A stretch of 64,000 bases of DNA from Dama dama. Lineage: Eukaryota > Chordata > Mammalia > Artiodactyla > Cervidae. The translations under genes and the position numbers were made by a program. How positions within the stretch are numbered: position 1 is the first letter of the stretch; every line of letters starts with the position of its first letter. The DNA is taken from the NCBI RefSeq assembly GCF_033118175.1, contig NC_083694.1:43361608-43425607 (forward strand), read 5' to 3'. Below, in pieces: positions 42,781 to 51,734 of the stretch. The notes beneath the pieces were generated by a model. The model was not told the DNA's origin. It did not search any database and saw nothing but the letters and a program-made list of their open reading frames with translations.

Positions 42781-43419
42781 GCTTTCATGTCATCACAGGG
42801 TCAACTGTCCTGTCAACTCTGTAACCAGACCCAGTGGGTCTTCTCAGGCCTGCCAAGCTGCCGTGCAAACAAGCAGAGGCCCCAGGGAACCACACCGATT
42901 CATGGACTGTTTTCGAGCACCGGCTACACCCTCCTCCACTCTCAAGGTAACAGAGATCCCCCCCACATATATCCCCCTGGTAGAGCACCCATCCCCCTTA
43001 AGAGCAGCCCCTCCAAGCAAAGGAAACTGAATGCCTAGCCTCAGGCTCCCTATTCTGTGGTGCTCACCTTGGATAAGCCTGAAGCTGGACTTGACCACCA
43101 GGGAGCATCACTCTGTTACTACCTGACTCCCAGCCAGACTGGGAGTGTCTGGGTTACCTGTCAGATGGGCAGACCATGGGCCAGACTCTGCCTCCACAAA
43201 GCTTAGAATTTTGTTGGGGAAGATGGCTAGGCACATCCCAAAGAACCTCACAGAATAGTAGATGCTAAAGAGTGTGAAGCAAAGTGAGACCCATCATGAC
43301 TCAAGAGTCATCTGGGCTATGAAGGGGTTGATTTCCAAGGGAAGGGGGATTTCACCATCTGTGTCATCGTAACAGCTGGTGCTGGCAGTGATGTCCAAGG
43401 CCAGCGAGTGCTCCAGGAC
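42781..43419. other. Unique noncoding DNA
   Basis: Plus and minus frames of about 84 codons overlap one another; unsupported. Confidence 0.4.
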
Positions 43420-43602
43420 TTCACACAGGACAGTCTCACTTAATCGTCAAAACAAACGATGCAATGGGAACCATGCCCATTTTACAGGTGGGGAACCTGA
43501 GGCACTAGGCAGTTCAGTGACTTGCCCAAGGTCACACAGCTACGCTCTGCAGAAGTAGAACCTGAATCGATGTGGAATGGCTCCAGAACCCACACTCTCC
43601 AC
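43420..43602 (-). mobile_element. MIR, minus
   Basis: 'gcccattttacaggtgggga', 'acctgaggcactaggcagtt', 'cttgcccaaggtcacacagc'. Confidence 0.85.
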
Positions 43603-44084
43603 CACTGATCAGGATTTCTTAAAAGAACAGCTACAATGTGCTCAGAGGGAGGAAAGGAAACCCTGCCCATGGACAGTCATGCTTCCCCCAGCTCAGGCTA
43701 ACAAGCCTCCTGGTCTCTGCTGAGCCAGAGTTACCTCACTGCCCCACCTCCCTTCAGGAGATCAGGAGCAGTAAGACTGAGCATCCGTGAGCAGGATTCT
43801 CTCCTTCCAGCAGGATCAGGCTCCTTTCCACCTCAAAACCTGTGTATGATTCATGGGATCATCTATTTTGGTGACAGAAGAAGTTTCCTATATCCAGGAA
43901 CCTTTTGTTTTAAATGCCTTACAATACAGACAAAACAGACAAAAAGAGAGAGACGCTCTAGCTGAAGAGAGGAAGAGGTTTTGAAAAACCGGCATCTTCA
44001 GCCCAACTTTCTGGCCCTCCCCATTCTTTCCCTGAGGCTCTACCAACCTGGGGCTCCAAGGAGGTCAGATGGAAACACAGATCT
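43603..44084. other. Unique noncoding DNA
   Basis: Nothing recognised. Confidence 0.4.
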
Positions 44085-44200
44085 GGGCCATCTCGTTTGC
44101 ATAGGGCAGGAAACAGAGGCCCAGAGACAGGGAGGGACTTGGCCAAGATCACATGTTTGTGACTGAGCCAAACTGGGACTCAGGACTCCCCATCCCAGTA
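44085..44200 (-). mobile_element. MIR, minus
   Basis: 'gcaggaaacagaggcccaga', 'cttggccaagatcacatgtt'. Confidence 0.7.
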
Positions 44201-44299
44201 CAGGGTGCGCTTTCCCCCTCATTTGTGGCCTCTCAAACACAAATCTGGCCCAGGAAATTCAGAGTCCTCAAACCAGAAGAGAACATGCCCCAGCAAAGT

Positions 44300-44780
44300 G
44301 AAAGCTGGGACTCAAACAAAATCACATACACAAATGTTCCCAGCAGCATTGTTCACAATCCCTAGTGCCCATCAACAGACAGACAGACAGATAAACAGAA
44401 TGTGTTCTCTCCACACAAGAGGTTATTCAGCCACAAAAAGGAGTAAAATTCTGACACATGCTACAACATGGATGGACCTTGAAAACATGCTGGTGAAGGA
44501 AACCAGACACACAAGACTGCGTGTTGTATGAGCTCATTGACGTGAAATGTCGAGAATAGGCAAATCCCTAGTGATAGAAGATAGGTTGGTGGTTGCTAGG
44601 GGCTGGACAAAGAGGGGCCATGGGGAGTGACTACTAATGGGGGTTGCGTCTCCTTTTGAGGAGATGAGATTGTCTGGAAGGAGACAGTGGTGAAGGTTAT
44701 ATGCAATATCGAGAATATACTCAATGCCACTAATGGGAAATTTTATGTGTATTTCACCACAATAAAAACAAAAAGAAAGT
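44300..44780 (+). mobile_element. Old L1M 3' end
   Basis: 'cccagcagcattgttcacaa', 'gttattcagccacaaaaagg', 'caacatggatggaccttgaa', 'gtggttgctaggggctggac' and 'tgtatttcaccacaataaaa' are in order. An (ACAG)n stretch sits at 44376-44391. Confidence 0.85.
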
Positions 44781-45190
44781 GTGGACGTCCAGCTCAGTGA
44801 GGCCTGGCATGAAGAAAATGCCAGCACCCCCTTCCTACAAGGTCGGACCCTGCACCCACAGGGCTACCCTGCATGCCTGCAAGTCTCCCCCAGCTCCTCC
44901 TTGGCTCCCTTGGGATCTCTCTCTTCCTGGATCCTAAACACTGCATCAGTGCCGAGAAGAACGACTCAACTGTCAGGATGAAGGAATTCACTGCAGGATC
45001 CAAAGCAAAGACTGTCCAGCTTGCAGATTTTAAATGTTTAGTTTGTCCTTTGGATTTCAAATAGAAAAACTGCTGCCAAGATACAATGTCTGTGTGTGTC
45101 GGGGGGCTCCGGGAATCCCACAGGCCCCTGTATCTGCTTGGCATCGGGTTCCATCCCTGCAGACCAGGGAGGAAGGTGGTCCCTCCCCAA
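44781..45190. other. Unique noncoding DNA
   Basis: Frames of 63-116 codons on both strands, unsupported. Confidence 0.4.
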
Positions 45191-45391
45191 GTGAAGTGAA
45201 AGTCACTTAGTCATGTCTGACTCTTTGTGACCCCATGGACTGTAGCCCATCAGGCTCCTCTGTCCATGCAATTCTCTAGGCAAGAATACTGGAATGGGTT
45301 GCCATTTCCTTCTACAGAGGATCTTCTCAACCCAGGGACTGAACGCTGGTATCTGGCATTGCAGGCGGATTCTTACTGTCTGAACCACCAG
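45191..45391 (-). mobile_element. Bov-tA SINE, head truncated at the inverted-repeat junction
   Basis: Body intact, but the head ends 'gaaccaccagg' and then passes directly into inverted-repeat arm one. The normal terminal 'gaagccc' is absent. This places a rearrangement breakpoint at or within the SINE edge. Confidence 0.88.
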
Positions 45392-46058
45392 GAAAGGGAG
45401 AACCGCCAGGCATGTAAATTAGCCCCAGAAAGCACAGTGAGCCCCAAGAGTGGTGCAGCCACTGCTGAGAAGGTTCCAGAAGCTAGAGTTCATTCTAGAG
45501 TGACACAGCAGGGAAGACTCCTTGGAAGAGGTGGCCTATGAACAAGGTTAGGAAGAGACATGGTGTCTCTCCCACTGAGAAGGACAGAGTGGGCAGGACT
45601 GCCTGCCATTCTTGCCTGATCACACGCCACGTCGCTATGCATCTCTGTCATCCAAAGTCATGCTGACCGCTCACTGTCCAATTGCCAGGTGGGGCTGGTC
45701 CTGTCTGCCCCCAGGTGATGGGTCTGGCAGAAGACTGCAAAGCCCATCTTGGTGGTGAGCCAGCTTGTGCCAGTGAGGCTCAGGGTCATTGTCGGAGGCT
45801 ACCCTGGGACTGAGAGATGGCAACACAATGTGCCAACCTGGCTCCCCTTGACCTTCCCACCTCAGCTCCTGTGTGCTGATTCTTCCCACATAAACTTCCT
45901 GACCTTGTTCATAGGCCACCTCTTCCAGGGAGTCTTCCCTGCTGTGTCACTCTAGAATGAACTCTAGCTTCTGGAACCTTCTCAGCAGTGGCTGTACCAC
46001 TCTCGGAGCGCACTGTGCTTTCTGGGGCTAATTTACATGCCTGGCAGTTCTCCCTTTC
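45392..46058. repeat. Inverted repeat: 164-bp arms, about 96% identical, 339-bp spacer
   Basis: Arm one is 45392-45555. Arm two, its reverse complement, is 45895-46058. Aligned without gaps I count 7 mismatches in 164. Arm two sits in a plus-orientation L2-like context ('cttcccacctcagctcctgt', 'ataggccacctcttccaggg', 'agtcttccctgctgtgtcac'), so it is probably the source and arm one the inverted copy. Independent L2 copies would be far less similar, so the event is a recent local inverted duplication, or the arms have been homogenised by gene conversion. The two frames reading the arms (45227-45541 plus and 45909-46268 minus) share a nearly identical C-terminal half for this reason; neither is a gene. 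Confidence 0.9.
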
Positions 46059-46485
46059 TTGTTTTTCAGTGTCCGGGGAGGGTCTGAGTCTCAGTCCCTC
46101 CATCTCCAGAGCCCTGAGTGGTTCTTGTATCTGAAGGTGACTGTTGGCAGATAGAGGCTGATGAAAGAATACAAAGTTCTCTTCTAAAGGATGCAGACAG
46201 AAAGAGCCTATGTCTGAGCCAACTTTGCTACAAGCTGGGGGGTTGGGAGTGGAAAAATAAAGGTGCACCTGCCATCAAGGCTCGATGCCCTACATGAAGA
46301 GGCTCAACAGAAATGTTCTGCAAAGCTCACCACATCCGAAAAGGCAGCACCCGGCCAACCCATCAGCACCAGGGAAGCACTGTCCAGCAGAAGCAGAATG
46401 TGAGCCACAAAGGGAAGCCATGGGTATGACATTTTTTGAACAGTATAAAGAAACAAGAGCAATTAATTTTAACAATATTTTTTTC
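46059..46485. other. Unique noncoding DNA
   Basis: Nothing recognised. Confidence 0.4.
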
Positions 46486-46765
46486 AGACTTCCCTGGGTG
46501 GTCCTATGGTTAAGAATCTGCCAGCCAATGCGGGGGACACAGGTTCGATCCCTGGTCTGGGAAGATTCCACCTGCCTCAGAGCAACATGTCCATGGGGCA
46601 CAAATACTGAAGCCTGCATGCCCTAGAGCCCATGCTCCACAACAAGAAAAGTCACCACAATGAGAAGCCCATGTACCACAACTAAAAAGTAGCCTCTGCT
46701 CACTGCAACTTAGAGAAAGCCACACAGCAACAAAGACCTAGTGCAGCCAAAAATAAATAAAAATT
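46486..46765 (+). mobile_element. CHR-type SINE, full-length
   Basis: 'gacttccctgggtggtccta', B box 'ggttcgatccctggt' (46541-46555), 'gagcccatgctccacaacaa', 'ctgctcactgcaacttagag' and 'gcagccaaaaataaataaaa'. It is the longest CHR copy here. Confidence 0.9.
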
Positions 46766-47489
46766 TGAATAATAATAATACATTTTTAATATATTTTATA
46801 CTTCAATCCAATATATCTAAGATATTATGATTTCACTAGTTCTATTTTTTTTAAAGCAGTCATGAGCTATTTCACAGTATTTTCAAACTAAGTTTCAAAA
46901 CCCCAGAGTGTATTTCCCATTTCTGGTCCATCCCAGTTGGGAGCAGCTGTATTGCAAGATCTGGACAGCTACCTATGGCCGCCATGTTCAGCAGAGCAGC
47001 TCCAGATACAGACATCACAGGAACCTGCAAATCTCCGCATGCCTCCTGGAGCCAAGCCTCCTGCCTCCACAGGACTGCGGTGGAGTCCAGGTGTGAATAA
47101 AGAGGCAGTTGCAGCAAACCGCTGCATTTGAAGCAGGGCTTACTGGCCCCCTGGTCCACCTTGGAGGTGAGGAGCCGTGTCCTGCCTCCAAGAGGCTGTG
47201 CCTGTTTGGAAGAGGATATGGGATTCTCAGAGGAGCTGGATTCACCTCCATTTCTCAGCCTGAGCACACTGGCACAGCCATTCCTTCTCCAGAAGTAACT
47301 CACTGAGGACACCCCTTACCCCTGCCCAGCCCAGAGCAACTGACTCTCCCTTCAGCAATTTCCTCTGAAGCTGCCCTCAGAAAAAGGACCGGGCCCTCCC
47401 AGGCCTTCCATCAGCTCTCCCTGGGGCAGTCCATTCTCTATCTGGGTGGCTGGTATCAAGGAAAGAGCAAAGTCAGTCTTCAGGGGTTT
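46766..47489. other. AT-rich then unique noncoding DNA
   Basis: 46766-46860 is AT-rich. Minus and plus frames at 46872-47312 overlap; unsupported. Confidence 0.4.
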
Positions 47490-48090
47490 TTAGTGCTTAT
47501 TGGGACAAATTCAACAAACAAACGAACAAAAGCAACAACCAGCTATACAGAGAGATGTTTTGTTTTTTTATTCTCCTGATTCCAAGCAAAGGAAATATCT
47601 GTGGTCTACACAATCTCAGATATTTTGTACACATGCACACACAAAAAATATACAGATCTTTCAACCAAGGGATAATTTTTTAAAGTTTGTTTTTTATGAG
47701 AATTTTGCACAAGGGTTTTATCTGTAAGGGACGGAAGCTGAGGGGGGAAAAAAAAAAACAGGACTCTCCCAGCAGCTGGCCCCAGCATCTGCTAGAGCCA
47801 CAAAATGCAATTATATTACTCCCAAATGAGAAGTAAAAATATCTTGCTTCCAATACTCTTGGTTTTAAGATTCATACTTAATGTCCTCTGGGTATTTCAA
47901 TGGTGCCAGATCTCTGTTATGTACTTTATTAGGGATGTGTGAATGTCATATTAATGACTTCTAACCAACATGTTTACAGTGGCAGGGAACTTTCCCAGAG
48001 CCCACTACTCACTGCACTTTACCAAAAATAAAAATAACAATAATAATTGGCCTTAATTTAAATAAATAAATAGCCATTCCATACCCTGCT
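47490..48090. promoter_or_regulatory. Candidate conserved noncoding element (AT-rich)
   Basis: 'gtactttattagggatgtgt', 'gtcatattaatgacttctaa', 'aacaataataattggcctta', 'aaaatgcaattatattactc'. Low repeat content over 600 bp. 'tcatattaatga' at about 47947-47958 is a perfect inverted motif. Inference. Confidence 0.27.
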
Positions 48091-48226
48091 CCCAGTGGCA
48101 TGCACCACCTGCTGTCAACAGGGCACCTCATGCATGAAGCCTGTGGGTCTCCTCCTCCATGATAAAGATTCCAACACGGGGTTCAAGAGCACCACACCCA
48201 CTCTGTATACATCCTGTCTCCACCTT

Positions 48227-48440
48227 TGAAAGTGAAAGTGTTAGTCACTCAGTCATGTCCAACTCTTTGCAACCCCATGGACGATAGCCCCCATGAACTA
48301 TAGAGTTCATGGAATTCTCCAAGCAAGAATACTAGAGTGGATAGCCATTCCCTTCTCCATGGAATCTTCCCGAACCAGGTATCAAACCCAGGTCTCCCAC
48401 ATTGCAAGAAGATTCTTTACTATCTGAGCCACTAGGAAGC
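48227..48440 (-). mobile_element. Bov-tA SINE, diverged
   Basis: Minus; the body has an altered 'gatagcccccatgaactata' segment and a decayed head 'gagccactaggaagc'. Confidence 0.88.
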
Positions 48441-48894
48441 ATGTCCCAAAAACTCAGACGGCCAGGCCAACACTGTCTATGAAATGTTCTCGGTCCCCAC
48501 TCGAAGGTCAAACCAACACCACAAATCATGCTTTCGAAATGACCAGCTCTTGTGATAAACAAAAGCATATAGAATAATGGCTTATACTTTTATTTATATA
48601 AAGGGTAGCATAGTTCTACTCTGACAATTTATGAGGGTGCTGGCGATTAAGATCTCAGGAACCCAAGGGTGTCTGGAGGACTTTCTATGAAATGGTAAGT
48701 AGCAATTCAGGATAAATTCCTAACAGCCCAGACTTGTGAAATAAAGCCTGGCTCAGTTGGCTGTTATTTAGATGTGGGAAAGCATTCTCATGACCATCAA
48801 AGTGCCAATCAGAGCAGAAACAATGAGCTATCATAAAAAGTCAGAGAAAGATTCAGGGAGGAAGCAGTTCCTCCAGTCTCTCCTTCATTTCATT
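48441..48894. other. Unique noncoding DNA
   Basis: Nothing recognised. Confidence 0.4.
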
Positions 48895-49444
48895 ATCCAC
48901 TCATTGGTTCCATCATTTGATGAATTATTGAGCACCTACTATATGCCAGACACTACCCGAGGCCCTAATGATACAAAGACATATGAGTGATGGTCTTGGG
49001 AAATACAACTGGGAAGACAGACAAAGCCGTGGGATCCAGGGCTATTGTCAACTGCAAAACAAACGATGAATGCTAAATTAGCAGCGTGAATAATGTGTTC
49101 ATACTGGGTAGAGAAGGGAAGGTTTCTCCAATGAGCCAACGTTCAGACTGGGTCTTGAAGAATGAGTAGGAGGTTGCCAGACTGACAAATGGTAAAGACA
49201 TCAGGGAAAGGAAGAGGCCGGTGCAGAAACAGGAAAGTGGGGAAAGCAAATGTGCTGGGGAGACTTTGAGTAACGTGAAGTCGTAGAGTCTGCAGGGCAT
49301 GGGGAACAATAGGACCCAGAATTGGAAGGGGTAGAGAGACTGTGGAGGAAGGAAGATGCTGGGCAAATGAAGCTTTATCCACAAGAGCCAGGGGAGCCAT
49401 GGAAAGCTTTCAAGCGGAAAGGAGACACAAAAAGAGTTATGCTT

Positions 49445-49564
49445 CAATATTTTTTTACCATGCTGCACAGAATGTGGCATCTTAGTCCCCCAACTAGGGA
49501 TCAAACCTGTGTCCCCAACATTGGAAGTACCAAGTCTTAACCACTGAACCGCCAGGCAAGTCCC
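49445..49564 (-). mobile_element. CHR-related tRNA SINE nested in L2
   Basis: 'catgctgcacagaatgtggc', 'cttagtcccccaactaggga', 'cttaaccactgaaccgccag'. Target duplication 'aaaagagttatgctt' (49430-49444) and 'aaaagagctgtgctt' (49565-49579), 15 bp with two mismatches. Confidence 0.88.
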
Positions 49565-49581
49565 AAAAGAGCTGTGCTTTA

Positions 49582-49760
49582 TTTCATTTATATATTTTTT
49601 AATTAACTTATTTATTTTAATTGGAGAATAATTATTTTACAATATTGTGATTGTTTCTGCCATACATCAATATGAATTACCACAAGTATACATGCGTCCC
49701 CCACATCCTGAACCCCCCTCCCACCCCCCTCCTCCCCTCCCCCCTCCCCCACCTTATCAA
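49582..49760 (-). mobile_element. Ruminant L1 3' end, minus, in the SINE target duplication
   Basis: T-rich start equals the poly(A) tail. 'aattggagaataattatttt' and 'catacatcaatatgaattac' are followed by a C-rich block (the UTR polypurine tract in reverse). Perfect 10-bp duplication 'ctgtgcttta' at 49572-49581 and 49761-49770. Confidence 0.88.
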
Positions 49761-50100
49761 CTGTGCTTTAGAAACATCAGTCTGATGGTGCCGGAGCAAA
49801 GAAGGGGCTACCAGCCAGAGGCTATGATTAGAGCCCAGGAAGGAGAGGGTGAGATCTGAACTATGACAGTGGGGATGGGCAAGGTGGAACTAAGTTGTAT
49901 TGTTTCAAAAGTGAAAAAGCGGGGCAGCTTGAAAGCCAATTGACTGGAGAAAATGAGTGAGAGGGAGGCAGTGAGGGCGCTTCCAAAGCAAACAAGCCCA
50001 GGGGCTGAATCAACCCCAGATATGCTTGCATGGTGAACATGGCATTTGTTCCCATTTGGTTTATTTGCCAACATTATGGGAGATGGGGATTTGCAGTTCC

Positions 50101-50369
50101 CTTGAAACCTAAGGGAACCCACATCCCTCTGAGCCCACATCCCTAGAGACTACTCACTGCTTGGAATTGAGGAACAGCCTCCTGGACTCCTCACCTGGCT
50201 GATCTCTTCACCTACAATACACACCTGGACCTAGAAGGCAGGCATCTTTGGGGCTCCATCTTTGGAACTCTGATGTTTCTGGCATTGAAACTGAATAGCT
50301 TGTAGGACCATGAACAGTATAGGTTATCCAGAAAGAAATACATTCAGATCAACAGATTTTAGAAGAGAG
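50101..50369. other. Unique noncoding DNA
   Basis: Nothing recognised. Confidence 0.4.
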
Positions 50370-51112
50370 ATATGTTAACCAGAATACTCATTGCTTCTAG
50401 GACAATGACATTTGCTGATTTGACTGGACCAAGATTACCCCAACTTCTATTTAAACATTGTGCTGGTTGTCAATTTATTATCTCTCAGCTCCAATTTCAC
50501 CCTTATTTGTCCTGCACTGCGACACTGAAGGTGGGCCCTATAAACATTTCTCCCTTGCTGGATTGGCAGGATGTTAGGTTTCTTTAATGGAGCGATGAAG
50601 TGCCCCTGCAAGATGATGGTGGCGAAACATCCCTTCTGGTGTCTGTCCTCTGTGACTATTATTATGATCATCATTATTATTCAGAGCAGGAGCCCAGCGG
50701 CCATGCAGATGAGTGCCAGCCATGTCCCCATGGCATGCCTCCCCTCTAGAGGCAGGCTGCAGCTCTGGTCTACCTGATGCTCTCAAGTAACAGTGAGCCA
50801 CTTCTGTAGACCACCTGCGGCCCATGGCCTTTGGCAGCCAGCATCCTCCCTGTGGTGACCCTGTGATCTGAAGAGGTTTGAACTGCAGCCTATGCAGTGG
50901 GGGGAGGGCACTCTTCCAGTCCTTAGTTTATTTATTGTCTACTCTTTCTCAGCCTACAGGTAGTTGCTGCTCTAAGGAGTACTAGAGACTTCCAGAACCC
51001 TTAGAATTCTCTTTTATCCCTCTGAGCAGTCAATCACCTTTTACAAGTTAACAATTCTTTACATTAAATTTTCTCTGTTCAAATAACCAATATGGTTTCT
51101 GTGTCCTGAGTG
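50370..51112 (+). mobile_element. Old LTR-like repeat
   Basis: 'cactcttccagtccttagtt', 'tttctcagcctacaggtagt', 'gaattctcttttatccctct', 'acaagttaacaattctttac' and 'atatggtttctgtgtcctga' resemble the 3' part of an old ERV-type LTR. The 5' limit is uncertain and the name unresolved. Confidence 0.5.
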
Positions 51113-51484
51113 GTGTAAGAATTGTCCACAGCCCTGAAGATAAAATATTTACAGCCTCACTACTCTGCCATCTTAGAAGACATTCTAAAAAGTATAGGGG
51201 GAATAAAAAAAATCACCTGAAGGAAAAAAAAAAAGATTCTCTGAGGGAAAATATATAAATTGCCCTAGTGATCACTCTATAGCAAGTTTTCTAGACACCA
51301 ACCACACAGTAGTTTGAAAGGCATTGGAACAATGTGTGTCCTCTAATTTGTAAGAAGATCAAATATGCCTATATGGAGAGATAAAAAGCATTTCTTGCAG
51401 AATAGAATAAAGGTACTCCTGTCTCCCTTTGGCTGTGTGATCTGGGGAGGTAAGTCACTTGACACGTCCTCACCTGAAATGTGG
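51113..51484. other. Unique AT-rich DNA
   Basis: An A-run lies at about 51221-51234. Nothing else recognised. Confidence 0.4.
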
Positions 51485-51683
51485 GATAAAGAACCCGCCT
51501 GCCAATGCAAGAGATGTAAGAAACGCAGGTTTGATCCCTGGGTTGGTAAGATCCCCTGGAACAGGGCATGGCAATCCACTCCAGTATTCATGCCTGGAGA
51601 ATTCCATGGACATAGGAGCCTGGCAGGCCACAGTCCATAGAGACTCACAGAGTCAGACACGACTGAAATGATTTAGCACACAC
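51485..51683 (+). mobile_element. Bov-tA SINE
   Basis: Plus; the head is shortened to 'ggataaagaacccgcctgcc', followed by an intact body and a 'gatttagcacacacg' tail. Confidence 0.9.
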
Positions 51684-51734
51684 GTATAACATGGGGTAAT
51701 ATACGCAGATTCTGGGCACACAGGGTTAAAACTC

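Larger units (their letters stand above)
48895..50100 (-). mobile_element. L2 LINE, minus, about 0.9 kb plus nested insertions
   Basis: From the terminal complement ('gagcacctactatatgccag') through 'gttcagactgggtcttgaag', 'gtgcagaaacaggaaagtgg' and 'ggagccatggaaagctttca', then after two insertions 'aaacatcagtctgatggtgc' and 'gaatcaaccccagata'. The order equals L2 ORF2/UTR reversed. Among the longer L2 copies here. Confidence 0.8.

Noticed and set aside
45227..46268. Two frames with nearly identical C-terminal halves, looking like duplicated genes
   Set aside because: The similarity is the inverted repeat; both frames also read SINE or L2-like sequence and neither has a coding signature.
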